Shown piece after piece: positions 46,701 to 58,120 of a stretch of DNA of 64,000 bases. Each line of letters opens with the position of its first letter. Position 1 is the first letter of the stretch. This DNA comes from Ctena decussata. Lineage: Eukaryota; Mollusca; Bivalvia; Lucinida; Lucinidae. Position numbers and translations under genes: made by a program. A model generated the notes under the pieces. The model worked only from the letters and a program-made list of their open reading frames with translations. It had not been told where the DNA came from and ran no database searches. The stretch covers positions 55,405,087-55,469,086 of the forward strand of contig OZ022508.1 in assembly GCA_963989385.1 (NCBI GenBank). The letters are read 5' to 3'.

Positions 46701-49559
46701 AGATCTTGAAATAAAAACATATACAGTAATTGTAATAATAAACGCAGACGCCTAGGAAATGAATTGTAAATTTAATTCAGTGCTCGCTGACGGTCCGATT
46801 ATTAAGATAAAGAAATACAAGGGGTTTCATTTTCAATCTACAAGAAGCTTCTGGTATAATACCCTATTTGACTTAATTCACTGGTTTCTGTTTATTTAGG
46901 TTGAAAAAAAAAATCAGATAACATATTTTTCATAACAATTAATCAGTCACAAACTAGAAATTTCAGGTCATATGTTAGTGTTATCATGCCAATAACATAA
47001 AGCCGAATCTTACTAGCGTGCCCATCATTTCCAAGGTTGCCTATTTCAAAACACTTAAAATATTAATATTGTCTTCCAGATTTTCATATTAATATTCTCT
47101 TTTATTTTTATGATTAACATTTTTGCTTTAAAACATGTTTTATGTTGATTTATGTCTTATCAGTGTTTCGTCCAATACAATACTATGTAGTAGTTAAAAT
47201 GTTTGTCTCTTCTTACAATTATTTGTGGAATTAATTGATTGCTTTTAAACTGTATCTTTATTTCCAGTAAAGAGAGGTTGTCGGATTTGGGAGTTTATCC
47301 GAGATCTGTTGTTAGACCAAAAATATAATCCATCCATAATCCGCTGGGAAGATCGAGAAGAGGGAACATTTAAACTGGTACAGGCAAAGACCATTGCTTA
47401 CATATGGGGTGCAAAAAAAGGAAACAAGGATATGACATACGAAAAGTTCAGTAGAGCCATGAGGTGAGTGCACACTGCTTTACGTTTCAAACTTAACCGC
47501 TGCTGTGGATTCATTTGTGGTTATGTTATTCTAGCATTTTGACCACTTTATGTAGGTCTTCCCACTTTGATTCGTTTCCTGGTGATCCGTTTTACGATGC
47601 TAGTATCTTGATTATCTTACCTTCAAAAGGTGTTGTTGGCTTCCTGTTTTTACTTGTCGTATATTGTCGATTGTAATTTTAGTATAGTACTAAAATGAGT
47701 TTCGATATTCTATATATTCGATGGCAATCTTATTTTCTGGTATAAACTGCTTTCCTGGATATCTATACTAACGCATGTTTCTATTTTTATTAAGTATATG
47801 CAATCAGTTCTTCATTGAGTACCACTGTACTAGAATCTGTCTTCACAGTCTTAGCCATCGAGGCTGCATTAGTTATACACTGACTGGTGTGTTTTGAATA
47901 GGAACGCAAAAAATGAGCCACATCATGTGATTTCCAACAATGTTGTAAAGTTGTGAAATGATATCCAGATCATCCTTCTCAATCACACAAGGTAACAAGA
48001 GAGCTCGCTGTTGGCTGTATGGCTTGGGCCACTTCCATAGATGACTGATGTGATAAGCGAAGGTTCTGATCAGACTGCACTTATGTGCAGTCTGATTTGA
48101 GCCTTTGCTTGTCACCAGTGCCACATTGTTGGAAATCACATGATTTAGCTCATTAATAGAAACTGACGTGACGGAGGTAGTTTAAGTCAAAACTGTGCTG
48201 CGTATCCAATGCTGATAATGCATGTACCATTAATTTTAAAAAAAAATAATAAAAAAAGAAAATACTTTCATTTGGTAAATAGCTATAGAAAACAATTATC
48301 CCAAGAGTAGCTCGACTTGCAAGACAAATGCACTCTTGGTGGTTAGCTTTCAAAGCTTCCCACACATTTTGACATCATACAGATTTTCCTTATGCAGAAT
48401 AGCACAATTTTCCTTATGCTGAACAAAGTATGTAGTTTGCTTATTTGTTGTTTACGATAGGAAAAGTAATAAAAAGACGTCATCATAATATAACGTGGGA
48501 GTATACAAATTAAATAATGTTTTAATCGAATACAGTTCCCTCTCGTTATCTTGAACACTGTTACAACAAAGCCCCTGCAATATTAAAGAATATAGTTTGG
48601 GCGTATTTCCTATTTTTCTTTACATTTAAACTCCTGTGATCTAAAGCTACTGGGGCCGTATTCATAAAACATATTTGTATCTCTTTTACTGTAAAAATAC
48701 CCATTAATTTTTCGCATCTTAGCATTTATTAACTCTTCTATGGCAAGTATATTTTTATATTTACCTAGCGTCAAAGTATTATCTATGATTTTATCAATCA
48801 CAAAAATAAATTACAAACTTCGATGTCTCAAAGTCATAGTTTATCTCAAACTTCTCATATTTCAAAGTTAATTTCCTGGTCCGAGATATTTACTTTTAGG
48901 TACCAGGGGCCGTATTCATAAAACAACTTAAGTGGTTGCTATGCTGTTGCTAAGGCTAAATATCTATAAAGGAGATTCCCTACAACTATAAAATTTGGTC
49001 TGGAGGAACAGTCTTTGTAAGACTGTTCCTCCAGAGCAAATTTCATAGTTGTAGGAAATCTCCTTCATAGAAATGTCCCCTTAGCAACAGCATAGCAACC
49101 ACTTAAGTTGTTTTATAAATACGGCCCCAGGTACCTAAAAGTAAATATCTCGGACCAGGAAATTTACTTTGAGATATGAGAAGTTAGAGATGAACTATGA
49201 CTTTGAGATATCGAAAGTTGTAATTTCTTTTTGGGATTGGTAAAATTATAGATAATACTTTCACGTTAAATAAATATGAAAAAGATAAGTTCCATAGAAG
49301 AATTAATAAATGCTTAGATTCGAAAAATTAATGGGTATTTTTACAGTAAAAGAGATACAAATAGACTAAACCAGACACCACTTTTTTGACCAACTGACTC
49401 ATCCATATGCTAATGATAGAATAGATCATTGGACATAAGGCGTTAACTGGGTAACCATTGTGTTTCAGGTACTACTACAAACGGCAAGTATTTGAATCTG
49501 TGGTCGGGAGACGTCTTGTGTACAAGTTTGGCCCAAAAGCGCATGGCTGGAGAGAATGA
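40766..49559 (+). CDS. ETS-domain transcription factor, ESE (ELF3/EHF/ELF5)-like, five coding exons
   Basis: Exons 40766-40916, 45073-45228, 45675-46475, 47268-47463 and 49469-49559, each bounded by GT-AG, join into one frame of 464 codons plus TGA (49557-49559). Introns 1-3 are phase 1 and intron 4 is phase 2, so the joins are mutually consistent. ATG 40766 has A at -3 and an in-frame TAG upstream (40742-40744). Residues about 1-365 are acidic and S/T/P-rich without a recognisable Pointed domain, as expected for an activation region. [13 protein letters not shown] is a likely nuclear signal. Residues about 374-464 are the ETS winged helix: [47 protein letters not shown] (recognition helix with both GGA-contacting arginines) and GRRLVYKFG, ending GWRE. 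The ending GWRE and WEFIRD favour the ESE subgroup, epithelial regulators in vertebrates. Intron 4 splits the recognition helix codon AGG. Further 5' exons (perhaps with a Pointed domain) may be missing. Confidence 0.88.
40985..41222. mobile_element. GAGCCGCGACACG-family palindromic MITE (copy c), ETS intron 1
   Basis: 238 bp; arms GAGCCGAGACACGACAAACC and its inverse ending ATATCGCGGCTC. Flanks AATT/AAAT. It begins 68 bp after the exon 1 donor site. Confidence 0.88.
41235..41412. mobile_element. Truncated GAGCC-family MITE (copy g), ETS intron 1
   Basis: Directly follows copy c. It lacks the left arm end and keeps CCGCCCAGTCTGATCAGAGT and the right end ATGCGGCTC. Possibly an adjacent second insertion or a partial duplication. 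Confidence 0.75.
41672..41697. repeat. Poly-G tract in ETS intron 1
   Basis: G runs of 8 and 16 broken by one T, preceded by A-rich AAAT/AAATA low-complexity sequence (41465-41535). Confidence 0.92.
43757..43940. repeat. 184-bp near-perfect palindrome in ETS intron 1
   Basis: The left arm TCTAGATAAGAGGGAGTATT runs to CCCCTCATCTGAA and the right arm is its inverse ending CTTATCTAGA. The loop is about 7-10 nt (CCGTCTCGTA). A few mismatches lie in the A/T-rich middle of the arms. Strong cruciform or long-hairpin potential on the pre-mRNA; likely a foldback MITE, no relatives in the window. Confidence 0.9.
44675..44910. mobile_element. GAGCCGCGACACG-family palindromic MITE (copy d), ETS intron 1
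   Basis: 236 bp, the best-preserved copy: GAGCCGCGACACGACAAAAC ... GTCGCGTCGCGGCTC, flanked by an exact ATTT duplication. It lies 160 bp upstream of exon 2. Confidence 0.94.
47915..48151. mobile_element. Diverged GAGCC-type foldback MITE (copy h), ETS intron 4
   Basis: Arms GAGCCACATCATGTGATTTCC ... GGAAATCACATGATTTAGCTC. The central CTGATCAGACTGCA motif is like the GAGCC family but the arm sequence differs, suggesting a related subfamily. Confidence 0.75.
48673..49363. repeat. 691-bp palindrome in ETS intron 4
   Basis: Arms of about 345 bp meet at a 3-nt centre near 49017 (AACAGTCTT-TGT-AAGACTGTT). The inner part (48903-49131) has GGGGCCGTATTCATAAAAC-like ends and CTTAAGTGGTTGCTATGCTG; the outer arms hold TCGGACCAGGAAATT-like and TACAGTAAAAGAGATAC-like segments. 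A further GGGGCCGTATTCATAAAAC occurs at 48652, just outside the left arm. The arms differ at roughly one position in ten with indels, so it is an old genomic structure rather than a read artefact. It ends about 100 bp before the last exon. Confidence 0.9.
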
Positions 49560-50474
49560 CTGGACGTGAGCTGAGACCAAAGGTCATTTATTTGTTTTTG
49601 GTAAACACACTGTTTACTTGTTTACTACATCGGCCCATGAGCCGATGCAAAGGGAGTGGCTAGCTGCGGAGAATTTGTCTTAAAGAATACACTTTACGTT
49701 GGACAGCCGGTATCGGAGGAAATTCGTTTGTTTTAACAAATACAGCTAGGACAGCCGTTAGCTGGAGGAATTTGTTTGAGTGAATACAGCTTTGGTTAGA
49801 CATTAGTTGGCTGGAGGGACGTTTTTTGTTTAACCGAATACAGGTTTGCCTGGAGACAGCCGTTTTGCTTTTTTGAAGCAACTAGTTGAGTGCAAAGGGG
49901 TATTTTTTGGATGTTGTTAGAGAACATCAGGTTTTTTGTGTGTATTATTCTAATTATCTGGTATATTCTTAGTGTAGATTTGATCTGTTGTAAAATTTAG
50001 AGCTGTGTAACTGTTTTATATTTAGTGTGGCATTAGAAATATATTTTACTCGCTAGCAAATATATTATGACAAAAGGGGTGCTTGGTCATATGACTTTTT
50101 TAATTAAACCAGTAATGGATTCACTGATCATTGAAAGACATTAGTAAGATTCGGCAATGAAGCAGATATTTTACAAAATATTAAAATTGAATGTCATTGC
50201 TGACGGTAATACATGAAGCTTATAAATATCAGGTAACGCATACACCCTATGAATAGTTTCGTCCAAAAAGAATGTTATTTGTTTCTGTTAACAAGAAAAA
50301 TATTTTATGTTGATGCCACTGATGAGGCACTATGAAGTTTTTCAGTTTGTGCATAGTTTTGTAAATATGCTTTGTTACTGAACGCTACAACTAGCAGATA
50401 AAGGAAAGAATATAATCATAAAAATGGATTTTACATTCATGCAGTTGATCGGATATCATCGGCGGACCCTGTAA

Positions 50475-50575
50475 TCTCCCGCAATTCACTCACAGATGAG
50501 TGAACTCTTCGGCGAATCACTCACAGACTTACCATTTTTTCCAGTCTGTGAGTAATTCATCGGGGAGTTCACTAA
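50475..50575. repeat. Inverted repeat around CACTCACAGA
   Basis: TCCCGCAATTCACTCACAGA ... CAGTCTGTGAGTAATTCATC; imperfect arms of about 35 bp with internal direct copies of CTCACAGA. Confidence 0.6.
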
Positions 50576-51008
50576 TCGATAAAATGCACACAATATTATA
50601 TATGATTCCAGCTTCGTATACTTCATGTACCTTAAATACACTGAGTGTTTTTGAAACATATAGTTCAAAGGTTTCGGCTCAAGACTTTTATCGAATCAGC
50701 AAAGCCATTTGCAATTTTCCCTGAACCAATTAAATTGCAACAAATTAGCATCAAAGTATATATCTAATGAACAAAAAATAAAAACTTTGGAGTTTTTATT
50801 TCAAAAATAAGGTGAAAACTATTTTCAGTACACATAAAATGTACTTTATAAAATTTAAAGAGGCAAAGCTTCAAATTATCTCCCTTTGAATTAAACATAT
50901 AGGAATTTAGAGATGCCACAGTTTCTATACCAGTTCGTCATTTTCATACTTTCTTCAGATTTTTTGCTTGATTGTTTTGCAAACCCAATGTCTTTATTCC
51001 TGAATTAG

Positions 51009-51043
51009 TGCGAAGGCCATTCTGAATTAGTGCGAAGGCCAAT
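51009..51043. repeat. Short tandem duplication
   Basis: GAATTAGTGCGAAGGCCA occurs twice with a 21-23 bp period. Confidence 0.8.
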
Positions 51044-51708
51044 GAAAAGTCTATTGAAACTGAATTTGTGAATTCATGATGACCTGAGTTTGCAGTTTCC
51101 CTTTAGGTCCTTATGACCTTCTAGTCGACCGTACTTTAGCACAGTTTTACTAATGATAAAGAATTGCAAAAGGATTTTTTCATCATTAAAATGCAGATTT
51201 TTATCATCGATGCAGATTTTGACTTATCTAAATTCAGTAATTGTTTGGTTTTAAGCATAGAAAAAAAATACAAATGTGAAATCTAAAGTTTTCCTAAAGA
51301 ATCCTTGTGTGACTGTGATATTAGAAATGATTACATTTTCCTAAATGAAGGAAAAAAAGATGACCATCCGCCTTATACCGGCTGCCTTAGGGTGAAAAAG
51401 TGACTCTCTCAAGTTTTTTTTGTTTAGTATACAAGATTGAATGCTCTACATATATGTTAAAGAAAAGTAAGTTAAAAGAATTTGAAAACAAAAATGTGTT
51501 CGAGAAAAATAATGCTTCGATAGGAGAGAACCGAATAACTTTCTCAACCAACTGCATAGAAGGCACGCAACGTTCTCACAACATTGAATGAACTTTTACT
51601 TTATGAGGTTGAATCAACGCTTCTTTACTGTTGCTTCGATGTTATGTAGTGAATAAGTGAAAAGCTGATTAAACGATAGGCTAAAACATTGGTCGCGATA
51701 CCCTATAG

Positions 51709-51784
51709 TGCTTAAATATTGGGACACCTAAAACCATTTAACAAATAGAAAATTAGTGGTTTTAGGTGTCCCATTACTTAAGCA
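51709..51784. repeat. Hairpin with 16-28 bp arms
   Basis: GGGACACCTAAAACCA (51721-51736) pairs with TGGTTTTAGGTGTCCC (51757-51772), extended by TGCTTAA/TTAAGCA. The 20-nt loop is A-rich. Confidence 0.88.
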
Positions 51785-52799
51785 TTTTAATGTATTTTAA
51801 GATGACTGGATACACAATTTGTTTTCGCCATTTTTAAAAAGGAAAACAGTTGCGTGACATCCTTTTTCCAATTTTGCAAGACTTAGCCCTTCAAAGAAAG
51901 AAACTGCTCCTAGGGGAGCAAGTTCTTTCCAGTAATGACTGGCACTCACGGAGAAGCGGGGTGAAAACGAAAATGGTAGAGTTTCTTTTCCGGAGGTTGC
52001 ACCCAATCTTCTAAAGGTCTCAATAATGTGTTACTTACGTTATTGAGTAAATGAAATTTGGCTGCTGTGGTATTATAGGCATTATAGGTCTTAGCTAAAC
52101 ATGCTAAATTTAGCAAATACATGTAGCTGAGTGTATGCAATCATGGTTTATATAAAGGCAGCCAGGAATTGACTAGATACTGAAATAAGTTCGGTATGGC
52201 ATTAGAATGTATGTATTATGATTTCAATTCTTTATTTAAATTCCACAACTGTACAGCTGTTGGTAGGCTAAGGTATGTGCCCCTTTTGATAGTTTTTGTC
52301 TCAACTTACATCTGCGTCTTTTGTTTTGTTAATAAGAAGACACTTTGATCTTGAAATTGCATAACTTTATAGTATTTTTTTTGTATTGCAATTTTTTAGC
52401 ATGTAACTTTGTAATCCGAACGCTGCTAGACATGGGCGTTTATTGGGGCAATCAGTAACATTTTTATTATTTATATATGAAGTCATACGATATGACCTTT
52501 CATTGGATCAGTGATTCAAGGCAGTTCTGATAAGGGGAATTTAGAATTAGCAGATCTTGTTTCGGGTTTATTATCTTGTGCTCGTTTTTGCAAGAGTTCT
52601 GGTTGACAATATTATATACTTTAACGCAAAACAAAACAAAACAACAACAGATTTGGTACTTTATGTCACAGCAGAAATATGCTGCTTATCACTGACATAA
52701 TGCGAGATAGATAAACGCATTGCCTTATACAAATAGATGTATGTCATGTTACATGATTATGTTACATTGTATATTTCTAAGTTTGTTAATAAAATATTT

Positions 52800-53280
52800 A
52801 AAGTATACCAGAAAGAGTTTTGTCCATATGATAAAACGTAGAAATGCACACAGAAACTTCTGAAAACTGATTAATTCAATGAAGGGATAACTTTTCTCAA
52901 AATGTCATTTGGGGAGGCATTTCACCAGTTTTATAGCAGAAAATGCCGTTTTATGACGACGCACATAGATAAACAATGGGATTCAATTATTTGGAAAGAA
53001 AGCGTGCAAAAGCAATTCTACTTGCATGATCAGCTTGCATAAAATGAGTTTGAATATGCAAAAAAAAAGAATATCAGACACGTTGCATGACAGCACAGTC
53101 GTGTAAAAGCGGTTGTTGTTCTCATATATATAGTGTACTGGTGACTAAGAATCGATAAAGCATACATGCAGGATCTGTGTTGGGGTTTTCGCATTTTGCT
53201 TTTTGTACTCTTGATAAATAAGCTTTGACGCTCTTTATATGCATAAAATTAACGGACTTTGTGATAATTTTTTACAAAAA
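52800..53280. other. No gene or repeat recognised
   Basis: Plain AT-rich sequence on both strands, no convincing frame. Confidence 0.5.
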
Positions 53281-53284
53281 TGAC

Positions 53285-53722
53285 GTCGCTTTATAAAAAC
53301 ATGCTGGAAAATTGTGACGTTTGCGGACGATAACCGCATATTTTGGGCCGCTTTTTGTCCGCTGCTGTTGCGGACAAAAAGCGTCCCCACATTTTATGAT
53401 ATCTGTGAACTAAAAGCGTTCTCCAACTGTAAGGCTTTTGCTTACAAAATGCGTTCACAAGGTGTATGGATTTTGTGACAAAAAGCATCCTAAACCTGAA
53501 TGTCTTTTATTTTTCTTTTTTTTCTCTCTCTGTTTTTTCTGCATCTTTCTCGTACAAAAAATTGTCCACAAACTGCATAATCTTTTGGGACAAAAAAGTA
53601 AAGAAAAAGAAATAATTACTAAAACCGTCCAAAGCCTGTATGCCCTTTTTTGTGAAGAAAAAGCGTCCCAAAACCGTATTTTTTGCATCCCCAAACTGCA
53701 AGTGGACAACCTACCCACCCCT

Positions 53723-53770
<48 letters not shown>

Positions 53771-54100
53771 TAAATGTCTATCATGGATAAAAAGCGTCTC
53801 GAAACTGAGTTTTCTGTGCACAAACCACCGACCCCAAATGGCATGGTTTTTTTTTTTTTTTTTTTTTTTGTCTTTTTTTTTTTGTTCTGTTTTTGCAGAC
53901 AAAAAGCATCCCCAATCTATATGCTTATGTAAACAACTGGAATCCTCAAACTGATTATTTTCCGTACAAAAATTCGGCCTCTTGAGTGATAATTTTAGTG
54001 AACAAAAACGCCCCAACCATTTGTTTTTAAGACATAGATCAGACTCAAACTGCTTGGATTAAAATGTCCCCAAACGGAAAGGTTTTGCGGATAAAATATA
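53285..54100. repeat. Degenerate tandem array of GACAAAAAGCGTCCC units
   Basis: A 50-65 bp unit based on TGCGGACAAAAAGCGTCCCC-AAACTG recurs about a dozen times with heavy divergence, interrupted by T-rich runs and a CA microsatellite. Frames on both strands are array shadows. Confidence 0.7.
53724..53767. repeat. (CA)n microsatellite
   Basis: Uninterrupted CA run of about 44 bp within the degenerate array. Confidence 0.97.
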
Positions 54101-54168
54101 CAGAAACTTTGTGATGTACATGTAGATAAACATCTTTGTTATACACGTGTGTTGATCTTAATGAAGAC

Positions 54169-54501
54169 CACAGGGTATAAACCAGTCCGCCAATTTTCAC
54201 TTCCTGCAGAGACTGTCCATCATATTTGGCTTCCGCCGAGACTGTCCGCGATCTCTTGCTTCCTGCAGGGACTACCGTCCTCGAAAAATGGCTTCCTGCC
54301 GAGACTGTCTGCGTGACTCTGATTTCTGTCGAGAGCCTCGGCAGGAAGCAGAATCACGCGGACAGTCTGTGCAGGAAGTCCATTATCATGTACAGATGTC
54401 TCGGCAGGAAGCAAGAGCTCGCGGACAGTCTCGGCGGAAGCCAAATATGACTGACAGTCTCCGCAGGAAGCAAAACTTGGCGGTCTGGTTTATACCCTGT
54501 G
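54169..54501. mobile_element. 333-bp foldback element with internal repeats, copy 1
   Basis: Ends CACAGGGTATAA and TTATACCCTGTG. The whole element is a near-palindrome built from repeated GAGACTGTCCGCG and CTTCCTGC(C/A) modules. Flanks AAGAC/AAAAC suggest a 5-bp target duplication with one change. Copy 2 at 61947-62279 has the same length. Open frames appear on both strands because of the symmetry. Confidence 0.87.
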
Positions 54502-55936
54502 AAAACTAAGGTTTCCAAAACATTTTGTTGATTGAATTTAGGCCAAGTGGTAGTCAAGCTAATCAATTTTCTAAACTTCAACTGATGTTGATAAATTACG
54601 TGTACGTTAACTGCTCAGGTTTAAGACTCAGATCACTCCACTCATAAGTTATTAATTTTTGAAAACAAAATATTTTCAGAAACTGAAAGTCATCAACATA
54701 TACAAATTGAAATGCCGTAACAATAGAGAAAAAAAGAAAACATTTCGAAATTCGCAAATGCAGTTATATACGTACATTATTTCATTCAGAAGCAGTCGTT
54801 TCAAAAACAAGTCCCCAAATGGGCGACGACCGCTCACCTGAGTTCTAGCATGCATTATGCAAAAAAACAAGGTCTAATATGGGCTACTTAAGTGTGAAGG
54901 GTAGGTAACTATAAAGCACATTGTTCAATATGGCCAAACTTTAAACTAGTCTGAGGTTTTATTCCTGTCCTGGTGATTGACAAGTTTCAATAAAAAGTAA
55001 AGGACCCCCGGTGCATGGCCAGTTTAGACCCCAGAGACATGGTTTACAGGGTTTATGTAGGGTACCACTAAACATTACTACATACTAAATATCTAAGCTC
55101 TTGGCCTCATGGTTTCAGAGAAGAAGATTTTTGAAGGATTTTTAGCTATATATCTTAATAAAAACGAATGACCACTTGGGGTCAGGCCAGTTTTGACCCT
55201 CTGGTTTGACTGGCAGGATTTATGTTGAAGACCGCTAAACATAGCTCTATACTGGATATTTGTTTTCAGGGCCTTTCGATTTCAGAGAAGGAAGTTTTGC
55301 GCGATTTAAGTTATAAAGCTCTTTATTAATAAATGACCTCCGGGTGTGTCCAGTTTGGACCCCAGGGGCATGTTTGGCAGGATTTATGTAGGAAACCAGT
55401 AAATATTGTTATACACATGTACCAAATATCTAAGCTGTCGGATTCATGGTTTCAGAGAAAAAATGAAGGTTTTCCAGCTATATAGCTCAATTAAAACAAA
55501 TGACCCCACCGGGGTGAGGCCAGTTTTGACTTTAGAGCATGAATGGTAGGATTTATGTAGGTGACCACTAAACATTGATGTTCTTTTTATTTTTTAAGCT
55601 ATATAGCTGTTTATAATAAAAAGATCCCTCTCCCCAATCCCCCCCCCCCCAACCTCCACGGCGTAGCCAGTTTGAAACCAATGGACATCATTGGCAGGAT
55701 TTATGTAGGAGACCAGTTAACATTACTGCATACTAAATATATAATCTCTGGGCTGAATCTTTTCAGAGAAGAAGATTTTTAAAGTTTTTTAAGCTCTACT
55801 AACCCAATGCTCCCACTGTTGTGAGGCCAGTTTTGACCTCAGGGCATGATTAGTAGGACAAAGTGACCACTAAACATTGCTACATACTAATTATATATGA
55901 TCTGGGCCGCCTTGTTTCAGAGACGTAGGTTTTTAA

Positions 55937-56397
55937 AGGCCCTATTGCTCGTCAGCATGAACAATTTTATCATGACGCATCGCTGCAAGCTTCTCACTCG
56001 TTTCGTTATTGCAAATGACAGTGATCAGCCAGCTTGAGTTTCACATAATAAAGGTTTGAAAACTTATTTGGGTCATTTTAGTTGGCAACTAAAATGACCT
56101 ATTTTCGATTTCTATCAGTCGAATAAAATGGTAAAAATACAATATACAGGCGTGGAGCCTGTATTCCGCCTGTGTTTATACAGCATCTTTAGACGGGAAA
56201 CCAGACCGGGAAATTGTATTTTGTTGAGCGAATTGTTATTTTTCGAAAACTTGTTTTCTCTCCTTTTTGTCAGTTATATGACCCAATACATGTATATGCA
56301 CATCAACCCACATTTTATTACCAAACGCGATTGTTGAACCACTTTTTACGATGTTTTAAGTTTAGACGTTTTTATCACTGATAGGACTTTGGAGACT
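55937..56397. mobile_element. TTAA-flanked MITE (piggyBac-like), copy A
   Basis: 461 bp with imperfect 20-bp inverted ends (AGGCCCTATTGC... and its partner ending AGTCTCC in inverse). TTAA is exact on both sides (55933-55936 and 56398-56401). An internal palindrome TTTTAGTTGGCAACTAAAA is conserved between copies. It is inserted in a tandem unit whose uninterrupted neighbours show the empty site. Orientation is opposite to copies B and C. The short frame at 56128-56337 is not conserved as protein. Confidence 0.85.
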
Positions 56398-56596
56398 TTA
56401 AACTATATTAGCTAGTATATAACTCTATATAATCAAATGACCGCCCCCACCCCGACGCCTTGGCCAGCGTGAGTCAATGGGCATCACTGGCAGGATTTAT
56501 GCAGGATACCACTTAACATTGCTACATACTAAATATATATTCTCAGGGCTCATTGTATTTAAAGAAGAAGATTTCAAGGTTCTTTAGCTAGATAGC

Positions 56597-56616
56597 AATA
56601 TATATATATATATATA
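56597..56616. repeat. (AT)n microsatellite
   Basis: About 20 bp TA run in the tandem array. Confidence 0.9.
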
Positions 56617-57504
56617 AAAACAAATGACTCGGTAAATTTGACCAGTTTGGCCCAAAAAGAGCTTGATTGGCAGGATTTATGTCGAGGACTACTTAACATT
56701 GCTACTAAGCCCGCTGCATTATGTTTCAGCGAAGAAGATTTGTGAAGGATCTTTAGCTATATAGCTCTATATAAACAAACAACCTACGGGGTGTGCCTAT
56801 TGGGCAGTATTGGAATGTTTATGAAGAGGACACTAACCATTGCTACATACTAAATATATAAGCTCTGGGCGTCAAAGTTTTTGAGAATTTCAAGGTTATT
56901 TAGCTATATAGCTCTATTTCAACAAAGAATCCCTTAGGCAGGACCATTTGGGACCTCAGGGGCTTATTATAAACGAATTTACCCCTGGGGTGTGGCCAGT
57001 TTGAACCCCAGGGCTTGATTGTTAGGATTTATGTAGAGGACTACTAAACACTGATTCATACTGAGGCCCTCCCAGGGGTTTTGGGAGCTGGGGAGAAAGG
57101 CCATTTATTTTCAGGGAGCTGGGGAGCACTTGCAATTATTTTCAGGGAGCTGGGGAGCAAGCTCTTAATTTTTGGGAGCTGGGGAGCACTGTCTGTCAGA
57201 ATGGGATTTTTCTAAATTGTTTTTGGCTTCTGGGGGCTGCGCCCCCCCACACCCCCCTTTATACACACAATTTGTTAACATATTACTGTTACATGTAGTA
57301 TATTTATCTGTTCTAGCGACACAAAATTTCTCACTGTCATGCACACCAGACTCGTTGCAAAGCTTGACTTAAACAGTACCGCAGTATCCATTCTTTATAT
57401 ATTCTCTATTATGAAAATTAGTTTGCATGAAAGGCATGTGCAACACATGTTGTGCCTACTCAGAAAGATAGGGCACTATCTTTATAATGTCTGCTTGCAG
57501 AATA

Positions 57505-57582
57505 TTTTGCTGTATCAATTAAAAGATCATTTGTTTTGCTGTATCAATTAATAGATCATTTGTTTTGCTGTATCAATTAATA
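57505..57582. repeat. 29-bp tandem repeat (2.7 units)
   Basis: TTTTGCTGTATCAATTAATA units at 57505, 57534 and 57563; MITE copy e is inserted in the third unit. Confidence 0.92.
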
Positions 57583-57583
57583 T

Positions 57584-57819
57584 GAGCCGCGACACAAGAA
57601 AACCAACAATGTGGTTGTGCGCCCAGCGCAGACTCAGATCAGCCTGGGCATCCGCCCAGTCTGATCAGAGTCTTCGTTGTCCGCATGGAGGTAGCTTAGA
57701 CCCCTAGCTATCCTTTAAGCGCTTAGTGAAGAGTCTGATCAGACTTGGCGGGTGCCCAGGCCTGTCTGAGTCTGCGCTGAGCTCACGATCACATTGTTGG
57801 TTTTCTCGTGTCGCGGCTC
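57584..57819. mobile_element. GAGCCGCGACACG-family palindromic MITE (copy e)
   Basis: 236 bp, GAGCCGCGACACAAGAAAAC ... TCGTGTCGCGGCTC, flanked by an exact ATAT duplication. The 29-bp tandem units beside it give the empty site. Confidence 0.93.
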
Positions 57820-58037
57820 ATATATCATTGCAAGCAGATTCCATATGTCAGCAACAGAAAAATGCCCCTTTCTCTCACAGTTTGTACTTCCCTCCTCTAA
57901 GAACCAGATACGTACGTACTACATGTACTTGGTAAGACTGATATAGAATTAGGAATTGCGTTTGTAAATCAATAGTTGCATTCACGTCTGCGCTGACATA
58001 GGAGTAAAAGTCCCACTGATCAGTCGGGCTTCAAGTT

Positions 58038-58120
58038 CCCAAAGCAAGGAAAGTTATTGACCAAGTTGCACAAGCAAAGTTCTGGACCAAGTTGCACCAG
58101 CAACGTTCTAAACTAAGTTG
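58038..58120. repeat. Tandem repeat of about 29 bp (3 units)
   Basis: CAAAGTTCTGGACCAAGTTG-like units with gradual change. Confidence 0.8.

Larger units (their letters stand above)
49560..52800 (+). other. ETS 3' flank and possible 3' UTR
   Basis: No second gene is evident. AATAAA signals occur at 50777-50782 and 52788-52793; either could end the ETS transcript. Two small inverted repeats (50475-50575; 51709-51784) lie here. Confidence 0.4.
54990..57062. repeat. Degenerate tandem array, 155-175 bp units
   Basis: Units share GGCCAGTTTGACCCCAGGGC, GGCAGGATTTATGTAGGAGA, CCACTAAACATTGCTACATA, a TTTCAGAGAAGAAGATTTTT segment and TTAGCTATATAGCTC. About eleven units, strongly diverged, interrupted by a TTAA-flanked MITE; the array resumes at 59413 after a 2.35-kb insertion. 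Confidence 0.85.

Noticed and set aside
54220..54450. Open frames of 73-75 codons on both strands with similar MASAETVR... products, repeated at 61998-62228
   Set aside because: They arise because the 333-bp element is palindromic and modular; sense and antisense read the same modules. No codon bias or start context supports a gene.
56128..56337. Frame of 69 codons that resembles a frame at 59527-59712
   Set aside because: Both lie in the TTAA MITE; similarity reflects the repeat. Stops and frameshifts differ between copies.
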